From the NCBI GenBank assembly GCA_963082975.1, contig OY720348.1, positions 67,543,719 to 67,607,718 of the forward strand: DNA of 64,000 nt, given 5' to 3'. This stretch comes from Labia minor (taxonomy: Eukaryota; Arthropoda; Insecta; Dermaptera; Spongiphoridae). The translations under genes were made by a program, and so were the position numbers. The notes below the pieces were generated by a model. It saw nothing but the letters and a program-made list of their open reading frames with translations, ran no database searches and was not told the origin of the DNA. Below, in pieces: positions 34,845 to 46,229 of this stretch. Numbering within the stretch: position 1 is the first letter of the stretch; every line of letters begins with the position of its first letter.

Positions 34845-34994
34845 CTGACAAAGGCGGGTCCCCAGCTGGTGGCGTCGGCGGAGGCGGCGGATGCAGCGAC
34901 TGCGGATGACCGCCAAGGCCAAGGAAGAGTTGACCCCCCGGGGGGGCCGCCCCCCGGCTCATCCAAGGGGCCTCCCCCAGTTGATGGCCGATTC
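34845..34994 (-). CDS. Runt/RUNX-family transcription factor, internal Pro/Gly-rich exon
   Basis: A 150-nt minus-strand exon. The acceptor is GCTGTGCAG before GAATCGG and the donor is TTTGTCAG before GTACAAAC. Two carried bases plus 49 codons plus one base make it another symmetric phase-1 exon that fits both neighbours. The in-phase frame reads IGHQLGEAPWMSRGAAPPGG, then GGHPQSLHPPPPPTPPAGDP, a low-complexity activation/linker type region. A second frame is also open across the exon, and the frame reported here was chosen only because its phase matches both flanking exons. It is strongly GC-rich against its surroundings. It sits 27.1 kb downstream of exon 62098-62256 and 4.0 kb upstream of the terminal exon. 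Confidence 0.68.
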
Positions 34995-35039
34995 CTGCAC
35001 AGCAAACTCTCGATTAACCAAATCGAATCGCTTTAGGCA

Positions 35040-35400
35040 AAGGTGAGCCTGACCTTTCACCAAGCAAGGTCACCTCATTAGGGTGGTGGCATCTCAAGAC
35101 GGGCCTTTCACCCCTTCAAGGGGTCTCCAAGGCAAACACGTGTAAAATATTTCGGGCGTGGGTTTTTAGGGGGAGGAGGAGGGGTGTAGGAGGGGGGACC
35201 TGAGGGGATTTCAGGGGCGGAGCACCACAGCGCCTCCTTTGCAGACCACCAATGGCGCGCCGCAACGTCTCACCCTTAAATCCCACCCCCGTTCCATTAA
35301 CCCTTTGCACCAACTGCTCACTTCGGGTAACCTCGGCGGTTGCCGGCCTGCTCCGCCTTTCTCCAGGGGATGGAGAAAACCCACACTCCATCAAACCAAC
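35040..35400. other. GC-rich block upstream of Runt exon 34845-34994
   Basis: An island well above local GC, with G/C-rich runs and no repeat family recognised. Frames are open on the minus strand (35116-35394) but with no recognisable protein. Could be a regulatory or alternative transcribed segment. Confidence 0.35.
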
Positions 35401-36067
35401 ACCCGACTGTATTAATTCCTTTCACTCTTGACAAAGTCATTTATTAATTTTTCCTCCCAAAGTCTACCAATTATTAATTTTTTTTTCTTTCTCACTCGAC
35501 CATGCACAATATATAGATATATAGATATATAGATATGGTCCATATATCTATATAGATAGATAGATATAGATAAATATCATTGGCAATTGATCATCTATCA
35601 AAATCATATCTACAAATGCAAATCATCAACGATTCAAGAAAGACGAAAGATCATTTCTATTCTTTCAAGATTGCAAACGCATAAATGTCACTGATTATTA
35701 GTTCAAGCGTGAAATGAATGGAAACATATCATGTGGAAATGTCTGCTATTTTAATCGAATCAAATCAGTTTACTAGAAATATAAATTTCACAGATCGTTT
35801 ATGGGAATACAAAAACAATTTCGCGAATCAATATTAACCAAAAACATTTCCAAAAAGATATCTTCTCTATTTGTGGTTTCCTAATCTTGATAGACTGTTA
35901 GGCTTCTTATAGATAAATAGGTTACTTTTTATATACAATATTTTTTTTATCTTTTTTTTGATATTTAGTGTTGTTGTTGTTGTTTTTTGAAGAAAATATT
36001 TTATTTATTTATCTTTTTCCTAAATTATCCAACTAAAGTTAATTATATCCTTTATATTAATAATTAA
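35401..36067. other. Intron sequence with AT/GATA microsatellite hairpin
   Basis: TATAGATA/TATCTATA runs at about 35514-35575 can fold back; the rest is AT-rich. Confidence 0.45.
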
Positions 36068-36353
36068 GGCGCCATTGGGTGTGTGGGTAGTGAACCTGCC
36101 TCACATTCACATGGTCCCGGGTTCAAGTCCCGGGCCTGGTAAGGGAATTTCCCTAGCTGGGGTCTATGGGACGGAGTCAACCCAGCCTTCGGGAACAACA
36201 TTGGGGAAAAGCTACTTGATAGCGCCTCCGATCAAGAAAATCAAGGTAAAGGTTGAGAGGACCCGTTCATAGGACACCTCATTGATATAACCGGCTTGAT
36301 AGGCTTATCCTTGCGTAGGACGTACAAAAGTGAGAGGTTTTTTGTTTTTTTTT
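36068..36353 (+). mobile_element. SINE-1, full-length copy
   Basis: Head GGCGCCATTGGGTGTG, B box GGTTCAAGTCCCGGGCC, and body with AGTCAACCCAGCCTTCGGGA, CTCCGATCAAGAAAATCAAG, GGACACCTCATTGATATAAC and GGACGTACAAAAGTGAGAGG. The tail is T-rich. ATTAATAAT on both sides may be a target duplication, but it is low-complexity. Confidence 0.8.
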
Positions 36354-36585
36354 ATTAATAATATTATTATTAAGTATCAAACAATTCAACATTCTTTTTA
36401 ACAAAATTATTTCAGTTATTTCAATATAATTACTAACAATACCTCCCTTACTATCGTCGGTCGGTAAAAATGAATAATCTTTTTGTCAAAATTGTTCACG
36501 TTTCAAACGGTTGTATTTTTAAAAGATAGAAAATGTAACCTTTATTTTGAATCAAATAAAACTAATTAAACAATATATATATATA

Positions 36586-36615
<30 letters not shown>
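36354..36615. other. AT-rich sequence with a HINE-C fragment
   Basis: ACCTCCCTTACTATCGTCGG then TCGGT (about 36441-36465) is a reversed HINE-C 5' end. (TA)n lies at 36567-36616. Confidence 0.55.
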
Positions 36616-36616
<1 letters not shown>

Positions 36617-36690
36617 CTTGGAGAGGTGTTTTTGCTGCGGCCAAGAACTTTCGAGTTCGGTAGAGCCACAGAGATAGATAGATAGATTAT
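36616..36690 (+). mobile_element. LINE 3' tail fragment
   Basis: CTTGGAGAGGTGTTTTTGCT, CCAAGAACTTTCGAGTTCGG and a GATA tail match the extreme 3' end of the LINE copy at 60239-60628: a severely 5'-truncated insertion. Confidence 0.75.
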
Positions 36691-36826
36691 ATAATATTTA
36701 AAATCAAGTAAAAATATTTTCTCCACCAGTCGTCTTGTACTTAACCAGCATTTAATGAAATTTTGATCAATATTATCGTAACCAAATAAAATATGCTATA
36801 TAAAATCTATCTAGATCAGTGTTTCC

Positions 36827-37018
36827 CAAAGTTGGATCCACGCCCCACAGGGGGGCAATTAGATTGTAAAGGGGTGCAATTCGAAAATGGATTCGACATG
36901 AGTTTCACCCTTTTTAATATTAAAAATTATGTATATGTTACATAGGGAGGCATAAGAATTTAGAAGGTCATAGGTGGGGCATGCCACTTAAAAGGTTGGG
37001 AAACACGGATATAGATAA
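36827..37018. mobile_element. hAT MITE (192 bp)
   Basis: Left end CAGTGTTTCCCAAAGTTGG, right end AGGTTGGGAAACACGG. Flanking 8-mers ATCTAGAT (36819-36826) and ATATAGAT (37019-37026) differ at one base. Confidence 0.75.
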
Positions 37019-38687
37019 TAAAAAATAAAAAAAATTTCTGGGGAGAATCTCTTGAAACAATTTTCAATTTTTTGTTGAATAGTATTAATATTTGTTTCTA
37101 ATCATCGTCAATGTGAAGTAGCAGTAAGAAATAAGCCATATTTAGTACTTAGTGAATAAGCCTTTCTATGAAATGTACTTTCGTACTAATTATCAATACT
37201 TTGATCCTTTTCTTTTCGTTAAAATTCTCTCCATGTTTTATATATCATTATTTAATTAAATAAGATATTCTCATTATTGTTCTGCACATATAAATACACA
37301 CACACACACATACATTTTTAATGTTAGTCACGAGTTTGTGTTCTTTATTTTCATTGAAAGATATAGAAAATATTAATATATATACTTTTTTAAATCAATA
37401 AATTCGTATTCACCGAAAAATATTACATAAGGAAAGTTTCTTTGGAATTAAAAAAGGAATCCACTGGCAAAGTTTCATCCAAATCACTGAAGCTTCTTTT
37501 TTTAGACAATTACTCAATTAAATATAGATATAAATAGAAAAACCAAAAGTGTATTAAGTCCTTAAATTATAATTTTTTATTAGATCAATTTTTATTTCGA
37601 AAAAACCAGAAATATAATTTATTTATATATTATTTTTCCAATTTTTTTTTTTTTTTTTGTAAAATAGAATAGTAATAATATTAATATTTAATAGTTATCT
37701 ATTTGAAAATAATTCTTATATTTTTTATTTTTTATTTTTTTTTCTAATTCGATAAAATGATCGAAATAAATCCAGAATCAAATTGTAAAATAATGGAGTG
37801 TCTTTCTAAATAATTCATCTTTATAGATGTTGTAAGTTATATCAAGCAACATTAGTCGGAAGTCGAAATGATACACGGAGACTATCTTGAAACTTTTCAT
37901 TTCTCTAAGTGGCCTATTCTTAATGGGCCCGGTGTTTTGACTCGCTAAGTTTCCAGTCATTTCTATAATAAATTCGTCTAATAAGTGAAAAGACTGCGAG
38001 GGTGCCAACCCCTCATTTATCTCTTTCTCTCTTTCTCTTTCTCTCTCTCATCTTTAGCGATGTAATAAACACTTTTGTCTTGGGATTCCAACCAAACTTC
38101 ATAAAAGTAATTTAATTATTAAAAAGATCCAAAAGTGACGTCCTGTAAAAGAAGAGAGACAAACGTAGAAGGAAATGACTCCCGTATTGTCATAATCATA
38201 AGAAATGCGGAAGCGTCAGCCATCTGGCGACGATTTCATACACTACATGCATGTTAATTACGCCCCTCCTCATCTACCATTTTCATCATCGACCGGGTAT
38301 TGGTCCCTGCTGGACCCACCAGAGACCGCCAAAGGTTAACCCTTTCGCTCTGGACTAATTGGACGGTTTCGCCGCCTCGATTTAACCAAAACGTATGCAA
38401 ATAATTTGGCGTGTGAAATACAGAAATGCAAAATTTTTCAGACACCAGATTCTTAAACCAAATAATTGGGAGATATTGGTGGATTATGAAAATTCGTGAC
38501 GAAATTAAACTCGAATGTTTCTTTTTCAATCTGCTTATGGAAATTCTCCTGAGACATTTTTAATTCTTTCGCAACGTCGGATAAAGAGGCTCTTGAAAAA
38601 TAAAATATTTTTTTACACATTCTTTACTTAGTATAATAAGATTATATATATATATATATATTTAATGTATGTAGGAAGCACCGAATA
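37019..38687. other. Intron sequence, one FB-1 arm fragment, CT microsatellite
   Basis: 37412-37490 matches one FB-1 arm (GGAAAGTTTCTTTGGAATTA, CAAAGTTTCATCC). (CT)n at about 38019-38048. The span 38150-38420 is GC-richer and not repeat-like, with a minus open frame of no known family. Confidence 0.5.
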
Positions 38688-39150
38688 AAGGCGCAGTCAA
38701 GCCGGGCGACTACCTGGGGCGCCATATTTTTAGGGGCGCCGATATAAAAATAAAATATGTTTTATATTTTACTAACTAAAATTGATAATTTTTCATGAGA
38801 CATTGATTTTATTAGCAAGCAATTAAGTACTTTTTCTTTAATAATACAAAATTAAAGTCACAACGCTAATTATTTTATTGGCAACAATTATTGCATAAGT
38901 GTAATATTATTTATAAGAAAACTATTTCTATTCATAATAACTTCAAAAAACATTAATAGACAAAAATAAAAATTTACTAATAAAAATAATTAAACCTAAG
39001 AATTTTTAAGACTTTTATTATTGCAGACAAATTCTTTTTAATCTCTAAAAAGTTTATTATTATTTATATTGAAAAGATAATTTGTTTGAAAGGGGGCACT
39101 AATTTTTATTTTTCCGGGGTCGCTCCAAACCCTAAAACCGGCTTTGTATA
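38688..39150 (+). repeat. Element H, copy 1
   Basis: From GCGCAGTCAAGCCGGGCGAC through GGGGCGCCATATTTTTAGGG to CCTAAAACCGGCTTTG. It recurs inverted at 44871-45320. CAAGCCGG/CCGGCTTTG at the ends look like short terminal inverted repeats. Superfamily not assigned. Confidence 0.6.
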
Positions 39151-39470
39151 TAGGTACTAGTATATATAAAACAAATGAAAATTACATAGGAAAATTAGAT
39201 ATTAATTAATTTTTATTAATATCTATGCATTATCCATTTTTATTTTATAATATCAAAAAAAAAATATTATTGAAAGTTAACTTGGATATATAGATATATA
39301 TCTTGTCTTATTATACTAGCAAAAATTGTATATATACATATATAGATATATATGTATATATAGATATATATTTATATTTTTGAAATAATAAACCGCTCGA
39401 AGGAAGGAACTACGTCAGAAAGCGCTTCCTTAAATATATTAAAGTTATATTCTCAGGCCATACTCAATTC
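39151..39470 (+). repeat. Element G, partial copy
   Basis: TATGCATTATCCATTT, TCGAAGGAAGGAACTACGTC and CAGGCCATACTCA match the G copies at 15.3 and 44.6 kb. It directly follows element H, as in the inverted pair at 44-45 kb. Confidence 0.6.
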
Positions 39471-39587
39471 AACTACTAAAATTAAGGGATTCAACCCTGG
39501 ACACTAATGGAAACATGTTTTATCTTATCTCTTTACACTCAAAACCACCAAAAAGTATTTTTATTTTATTTTAATTTAGTATTTATT

Positions 39588-39879
39588 GAGGCGTCACAGG
39601 GTGGGCGCTAGCGTAGCTGGTTCACATTCTCACGGTCCCGGGTTCAAGTTTCGGGCCTGGCAAGGGAATTTTACTAGCTGGGGACTCTGAGACGGAGATA
39701 TCCAGCCTCCGGAATCAAAATTGGGAATCTACTTGATAAAAAGTAGCGCCTCCGATCAAGAAAATCAAGATAAAGGTTGATCTATTGACCCGTTCTACTG
39801 ATCATAGGACACCTCATTGATATAACCGACTTGATAGACGTTGCCTTTGCGTGGGACGTACAAAAGTCAGAGGTTTTAT
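39588..39879 (+). mobile_element. SINE-1, full-length copy with clear A and B boxes
   Basis: GAGGCGTCACAGGGTGGGCG, A box TAGCGTAGCTGG, B box GGTTCAAGTTTC, then the SINE-1 body to GGACGTACAAAAGTCAGAGG and a T-rich end. Boxes in the right order and spacing show derivation from a tRNA promoter. Confidence 0.8.
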
Positions 39880-40724
39880 TGTATTCAATATAAATATATA
39901 TATATATATTGTAAATTTATTTATTTCTAATTATACATGTTTGGTATGAAAGTGCTAAAAGGCCATTTAGTGTAAGCTAGAACAAAGAGACTAATATAAA
40001 AACCTTCTCTATAAATAATCACAAATTTTTACAAAATTTTAGAGTGATCGGTTGATGAGGTCGGTCTTGAACAATTAATTTCAAACATTCTAGTAAATCA
40101 TTTATAAATTTAATATTTATATCATATAAATACATAATACTACAATATGAAATCAATTTATATTTTGAAATTAATATATTATATTAAAATTAATTATTCT
40201 GATTTTATTTTATAAAATAAATTTTATTCTTTTTTTTTTTAATATCGTAAAGTGGATTATTTTCTCAATCATTGAACCAATTATTTAATTTAAAAAAAAA
40301 GAAATAAATTTAATTGAAATTTTGGTAGAATCAGAAATTTTATATATTTATAATATTTCTCATTTATATAGAAAATGAAAATATTCTCTCTATGTGGTAA
40401 TATTTTAATTTCTTATTTGTGAAAAGTAATCCTTTAATTGAATTATTAATTTAACATAGTCCTCTTAATAAGTTAGTACAATAATTTATTAAAGAGTAGT
40501 TCAAGTTAAGAAGAATAAATGATTGTAATAAATAAATTGGTAAGTTACAATTTTTGGGTTGATCAATTAATTTTCATATATAATATAATATTCATATAAC
40601 TATCCTATTAAATATTCCTACGTTTAAATGATGAAAGTAAAATGAAAAGTTAAATTTATAATAGATTAATAAATTATAAAATATTTTACGTTGTTAAAAA
40701 TTCAAACATTTTTGTCCTCTTTTT
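39880..40724. other. AT-rich intron sequence
   Basis: (TA)n at about 39892-39910; otherwise nothing recognised. Confidence 0.45.
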
Positions 40725-41501
40725 ACTATCAAGCTAGAGATAGTATTGCGATCATGAAAATTTTTCTATGTTGAGATTTTGAAGTTTTTATACGTTTTGA
40801 AGTTCCCTGAGTCATTTTCATTAAAGTTGAAAAAAATGTCTCTGTGTGTGTATGTATGTGTGTGTGTGTGTATGTAGACAAGATTATGCAAAAACGGTTT
40901 GAGCTTGAATAATGAAATTTGGTATAAGGGAATTATTCAAAATTTGTAGTTTTCTATCAAATTTTGAGAAATATAGATCATTTGGAAGAGGGCCACGTTA
41001 ACATTTTTTTTTCCTCTAAACTAGTGGTTCCCAACCTTTTTGGGTCAAACGCCCACTTCATAATTCGCCTCCCTATAAATTTTAACAGATAAAAATTCAA
41101 AATCATTTCGCCCACCAAAAAAAAATCGTATAGTCAAATAATCGCCCCCTTTAAGATGTCGATCGCCCAGGTTGGGAATCACTACTCTAAACTGACCGTA
41201 AAAAATAAAGATAAAAGTATGATAGTTTTTCACATGATTAAAAATTGTATAAAACTGCTATATATAGCAGTTTCAGCTTGATTGAATTACTGAAAGTACC
41301 GGAATTAATTTTCTAAATGTTTTAACACATTGACTGCCAATCACGCACCAGCACGTAACGTGGTGTCATCAACAAAAAGTTAAACACGCACTGGTTTATT
41401 AAATATTATTTATTAATTTTAATTTATAATTTAATTTAAATATAATCTATGTTAATTAATCCAATTGAAATTTGCGAGATAGCCGAGCGGAGACACTCCA
41501 G
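40725..41501 (+). mobile_element. HINE-A, full-length, interrupted by a hAT MITE
   Basis: 5' end ACTATCAAGCTAGAGATAGT, microsatellite, body, and 3' end GCGAGATAGCCGAGCGGAGA then CACTCCAG. The hAT element at 41032-41184 splits it at the CCTCTAAAC-TGACCG position. Confidence 0.85.
41032..41184. mobile_element. hAT MITE nested in HINE-A
   Basis: Terminal repeats TAGTGGTTCCCAACC and GGTTGGGAATCACTA. Perfect 8-bp target duplication CTCTAAAC (41024-41031, 41185-41192). The interior has CGCCC-rich runs related to 2496-2706. Confidence 0.88.
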
Positions 41502-41607
41502 ATTTTTTTTTAATTTAGTTTATATATTTTTAATGAATTAATTATTATAGATGGTATTTAGTTTATAAAAGGAACAAATTAGCTAAAAAAAAATATATCT
41601 ATTAGAG

Positions 41608-41787
41608 CAGTGATTCTCAACCAGTGAAGCGCACACTCCAGGGGGGGGGGGGGCGTGAGCATGAGAAAATTCCAGAATTTTTTTCAATATGGTTCTAAAA
41701 AAAAATAAAAAAAAAAGGTCAGATGATTTTGCGATGTTCTGAAACATTTCCGATGGGGGGGGGATGAAAATTATGATTGAAACACTG
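41608..41787. mobile_element. hAT MITE with poly-G tracts
   Basis: Left end CAGTGATTCTCAACC, right end GATTGAAACACTG; perfect target duplication TATTAGAG (41600-41607, 41788-41795). Confidence 0.82.
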
Positions 41788-41838
41788 TATTAGAGTATTT
41801 TTATTAAAATTTATTTACAAATAGCAAAAAGAAATTAG

Positions 41839-42292
41839 CTGGAGTGTCTCCACTCGACTATCTCGCAATTCGAATTGGATTAATTAACATATATATTATA
41901 TTTAAATTAAATTATAAATTAAAATTAATAAATAATATTTATTAAACCAGAGCGTTTTTGGCTCTTTGTTGATGGCACCACGTCACGTGTTGGCGCGTGA
42001 GATTTGTAGTGTTAAAAAATTAATTTTGACACTTTCAACGTTTCAATCAAACTGGAATTCTATATATAGCAGTTTTATACAATTATTAATCATATGAAAA
42101 ATTATCAAACCTCTATCTTTATTTTTACAGTCACTTTAAAGGAAAAAAAATCAAAACGTTGTAGGTAATGACCCTCTTCCGGTTGAGCTACATTTCTCAA
42201 AAGTTGATATAAAACTACGAACTTTGAATATTGTCCATGTACCAAATTTCATGATTCTAGCTCAAACCGTTTTTGAGTAATCTTGTTTACAT

Positions 42293-42337
<45 letters not shown>

Positions 42338-42450
42338 CATATTTCTCAACCTTAGTGAAAATGATTCAGGAACCTTCAAAACGTATAAAAACATCAAAAT
42401 CCCAACAACGACAATTTTCGTGATCACAATACTATCTCTGGCGTGATAGA
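41839..42450 (-). mobile_element. HINE-A, complete copy
   Basis: Reverse orientation: CTGGAGTGTCTCCACTCGAC, ACTATCTCGC, body, CA/TA microsatellite (42295-42333), and terminal ACTATCTCTGGCGTGATAG. Confidence 0.85.
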
Positions 42451-43310
42451 AAAAAAGTTCCTTCTAAAGAATAAAATTATAAAATTTAAATGAAAAAAAT
42501 TTCTCGAGTTAATTGTGAATAATATAATTTTATTAATTTTGCACTCACATTACATTTAATATCTTTAATCTTTATAATTCTGTTTCTTTTAAATTAGAAA
42601 ATGCTTAGTTTTACAATTTTATCTTTTTTTTTTTCTTTTTTTTCTTTTGATTATAAATATCTTAAATGGGTAAATGGGTTTTTGATAAACAAAAAAAAAG
42701 AAAAAAAAATACAAAAAAAAAAAAAAAAAAAAAATGATAAAAATAAAACAAAAAAAATTTCGATGGGGTGATTCAGTGTCTAAAAGCAAGGGTGGCGGCT
42801 CTCTACTACCCCTTCACTGAATTTAAACTTTCTTTTGTCTCATTCTATAAGCCGCTTTAGCGCGCGTGTGTTTTATCTTAGAAGGGTGCAAGTCTTTCTC
42901 TTTCCCTGCCTTAACAACCTTTTTCCAGTTCTCTTATCCCCGACAATCAAATCTCGTTTAATGAAGACTGATATTTTGCGCGCTCGCGTGCACACCCAGA
43001 GCACCCCCCCCCCCCCACCCCCCATCCCATCCCACTTCTGCCGTTTCTCCATCCTCCCCGACCCGCGCAGCCGCCCACGCTCCAACCACCCTCAAAAAAC
43101 GCCTTGTTTGTCTCCCTTAGCGACTTGGCGTAGATTTTGTGGCAGGGGGTTGTGCGCTAATTTGCTCTGTCTCCATACTAGAAACCAACCTCGCGACTTC
43201 TTCAAACGAGAAAACAATTTTCTTAGCACAAGACGACGCACTTGAATGCAAAAGCAGATCCACGACAAAATTAATCCAGTGTACTTTCAATATATTTATT
43301 ATATACTATA
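42451..43310. other. Low-complexity A-rich then GC-rich, C-run-bearing block
   Basis: A-runs at 42689-42755; then an island at 42840-43250 with GCGCGC clusters, a poly-C run (about 43005-43016) and two overlapping open frames on plus and one on minus. No protein family recognised. It could be a promoter/5'-UTR-like block or unrecognised element debris. Confidence 0.4.
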
Positions 43311-43442
43311 GTACCTGGTTCACCGAGACGCCGCTCGGTACTTTAAAAAAATTATATATTTCTTATTATTTAAAATAAATAAACCACAAAATATAGGAAA
43401 CAATTACAAATAATTTAAAAGAACATAAATTAAAAAAATAAG
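43311..43442 (-). repeat. Element G end with hairpin (part 1 of a copy split by HINE-A)
   Basis: GTACCTGGTTCACCGAGACG and CCGCTCGGTAC contain a CCGAG/CTCGG hairpin. The A-rich stretch AGAACATAAATTAAAAAAAT continues into the HINE-A at 43443. The uninterrupted form is seen at 59349-59510. Confidence 0.6.
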
Positions 43443-44307
43443 CTGGAGTGTCTACACTCGACTATCTCGCAATTTGAATTGGATTAGATAACATATATAT
43501 TATATTTAAATTCAATTTAATTAATTATAAATTAAAATTAATTAATAATCAAGCTGAAATTCTATATATAGCAGTTTTATACAAGTTTTAAACATGTGAA
43601 AAACTATCAAACATAGATCTTTATTTTTACGAGCACTATAGAGCAGTGATTTTCAACTTTTTTTTTTTACCGCGGCACACTTTTAATGGTTTAAAAATTT
43701 GGCGACACACGAAGAAAAAGATAAGTGTAAAAGTTTACCATATTGAATAAAAAGTGATCCCAAAAATGGTTTACGTTTTTTTTTTTTTATTGAAAAAATT
43801 TAGAAATAAGAAAAACGTGGTAAAAAAAAAAAGTCGGAAATGTTTAAGAAACTAGTCCCAAAAACGTTTTAACTTTTTTTTTGTTTTAGAACGAAATTGA
43901 AAATAATTTCGAATTAAAAGTTTAAGAGCCTCGTAATCTCGCGTCACACTTTGAAAATCTCGCGGCACAGTGGTTGAGAATCACTGCTGTAGAGGGAAAA
44001 AATCAAAACGTCGTAAGTAATGACCCTTTTCCGGTTGAGCTATATTTCTCAAAATTTGATATAAAACTACGAATTTTAAATAATGCCATTGTACCAAATT
44101 TCATGATTCTAGCTCAAACCATTTTTGCGTTATCTTGACTACATATACACATACACACATACATATATATATACACACACACACACAGACAGACATTTTT
44201 CTCAACCTTATTGAAAATGACTCAAGGACCTTCAAAACGTATAAAAACATCAAAATCTCGGCATCGAAAACTTTAATTATCGCAATACTATCTCTGGCGA
44301 GATAGTA
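43443..44307 (-). mobile_element. HINE-A, full-length, interrupted by a hAT MITE
   Basis: Reverse orientation: CTGGAGTGTCTACACTCGAC at the start, CA microsatellite at 44148-44195, ending with the palindrome ACTATCTCTGGCGAGATAGT. Split by the hAT element 43644-43986. Inserted within element G. Confidence 0.85.
43644..43986. mobile_element. hAT MITE nested in HINE-A
   Basis: Left end CAGTGATTTTCAAC, right end GGTTGAGAATCACTG. Flanks CTATAGAG (43636-43643) and CTGTAGAG (43987-43994) are an aged 8-bp target duplication. Same GCGGCACAC subfamily as 30921-31185. Confidence 0.85.
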
Positions 44308-44870
44308 AAAATAGTCATAAAACATACAGCCCTTATACATATGTATTAATGCATTAAAAGTCAGAAAAGTATGGTCTGTGGATATAACATAATATTTATA
44401 TATTTCGTAATTTGATTTCAAAATATTAATAAAATAAATATTTGTAATTTTATTCAGAAGAAAATAAATTTGACTAAAATAGTCATAAAACATAAGGTAC
44501 GTATTAATACACTGAAAGACAGAAAAGTATGGCCTGAGGCTATAACAAACATTTTTAATTTTATTTTCTTTATAATATTTTATATTTAAGGAAGCGCTGT
44601 TTGACGTAGTTCCTTCCTTCGAGCGGTTTAATATTTCAAAAATACAAATATATATATATATACATATATAGATATATATATACAATTTTTGCTAGTATAA
44701 TAAGAAAAGATATACATATCTATATCAATAATATTTTTTTTTTGCTATTATAAAACTAAAATGGATAATGCATAGATAATAATAAAAATTAATTAATATG
44801 TAATTTTCTTATGTTATGTAATTTCTTATGTAATTTTCATTTGTTTTATAATTATATACTAGTACCTATA
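44308..44870 (-). repeat. Element G (part 2), inverted relative to 15.3 and 39.2 kb
   Basis: Carries AATAGTCATAAAACATACAG, CAGAAAAGTATGGTCTGTGG, AAGGAAGCGCTGTTTGACGT and TTCCTTCGAGCGGTTTAA. The long minus-strand open frame crossing it and the adjacent HINE-A is an artefact of AT-rich repeats. Confidence 0.65.
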
Positions 44871-45320
44871 TACAAAGCCGGTTTTAGGGATTGGAGCACC
44901 CGGGCAAAATAAAAGTTAGTGCCCTTTCATACAAATTATATTTTTAATATAAATAATAATAAACTTTTTAGAGATTAAAAAGAATTTGTCTGCAATAATA
45001 AAAGTTTTAAAAATTCTTAGGTTTAATTAATTTTATTAGTAATTTGTCTATTATTTTTTTGGAGTTATTCTAAATAGAAATAGTTTTCTTATAAATAATA
45101 TTACACCCATGCAATAATTGTTGCGAATAATAAGATAATTAACACCGTGATCTTTATTTTGTATTATTAAAGAAAAAGTAATTAATTTTTGCTAATAAAA
45201 TCAATCTCTCCTGAAAAAAAACCAATTATAATTAACAAAATCTAAAAAATATTTTATTTTTATATCGGCGCCCCTAAAAATTTGGCGCCCCGAATAGTCG
45301 CCCGGCTTGCCTGCGCCTTT
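44871..45320 (-). repeat. Element H, copy 2 (inverted)
   Basis: CAAAGCCGGTTTTAGGGATT to GCGCCCCGAATAGTCGCCCG and GGCTTGCCTGCGCC; the mirror image of 38688-39150. It directly abuts element G, as the first copy does. Confidence 0.65.
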
Positions 45321-45895
45321 TTTCAGCGTTTCCTAAATACAAAACACATATAATATATTATATATATATGTATATATATATATATATATAGGTATATAAT
45401 TTTATTATATAAAAATTTTAAAATATATATTTATTTATACTTATGTATTTCTAATTGTAAAAATTATGAACAACATGATTTTTTGAATATAGAAAGATTT
45501 TGGGGTGATGAATTGAATTGTATAGATCTCATTTAAAATAAAAATCATTATCAATTATAATTAGTATTTTTCTTAATTGAAATAATTATCATTAAATGAC
45601 CAAATCAAAATATTACAATGATTCAAGATGGCTTTGAAATATATGATACCTATTTATATGATGTATCATTAATGATATATTAATTACTTAATTTTTAAAA
45701 AGACTCTTTGATATTTATTCAATTTTCATGAAATAATTAAAAAAACATCGACTATATGAAGTTAGCAACATAAAAATCTAAATAAACATTTATAATTGAA
45801 GAAACTTTCTTGTAATATAAATATATTAAATTTATTTTATTAAACTATTAAAAATTGTTTATGCCTATGTTTTTCTGACAATGCAATTGTTAAGA

Positions 45896-45926
<31 letters not shown>

Positions 45927-46229
45927 CAATAATTCGACTCTTATTAGTGATATGCATTCAAAAATACTTTTATTGAAAAACAGGAATATTTTATTTCTAA
46001 TAAAATAATAAATAAACATTAATTAATAATATATATTTGATTAAATCAATAAAATCTAATCTAAATAATAATAAAAATTTAATTAAAAAAAATGATTTCT
46101 CTTATTATAAATTCTGGATCGATCTCATTAAAATTACTGTAATTACTACACCCAGGATCTTTTGAAATAAATAGTTATCCTATATATATCTCCTATAAAT
46201 TAATTTCTAGGTTTTATGAATATAATAGT
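45321..46229. other. AT-rich intron sequence
   Basis: (TA)n at 45357-45391 and 45898-45927; no gene recognised. Confidence 0.45.

Noticed and set aside
42835..43245. 136-codon plus frame rich in Pro/Arg
   Set aside because: Passes through a poly-C run with open frames on both strands; no domain or splice context.
44101..44685. 194-codon minus-strand frame, the second longest in the window
   Set aside because: It runs across the junction of element G and a HINE-A, begins in AT repeats and includes the CA microsatellite; composition only, no protein family.
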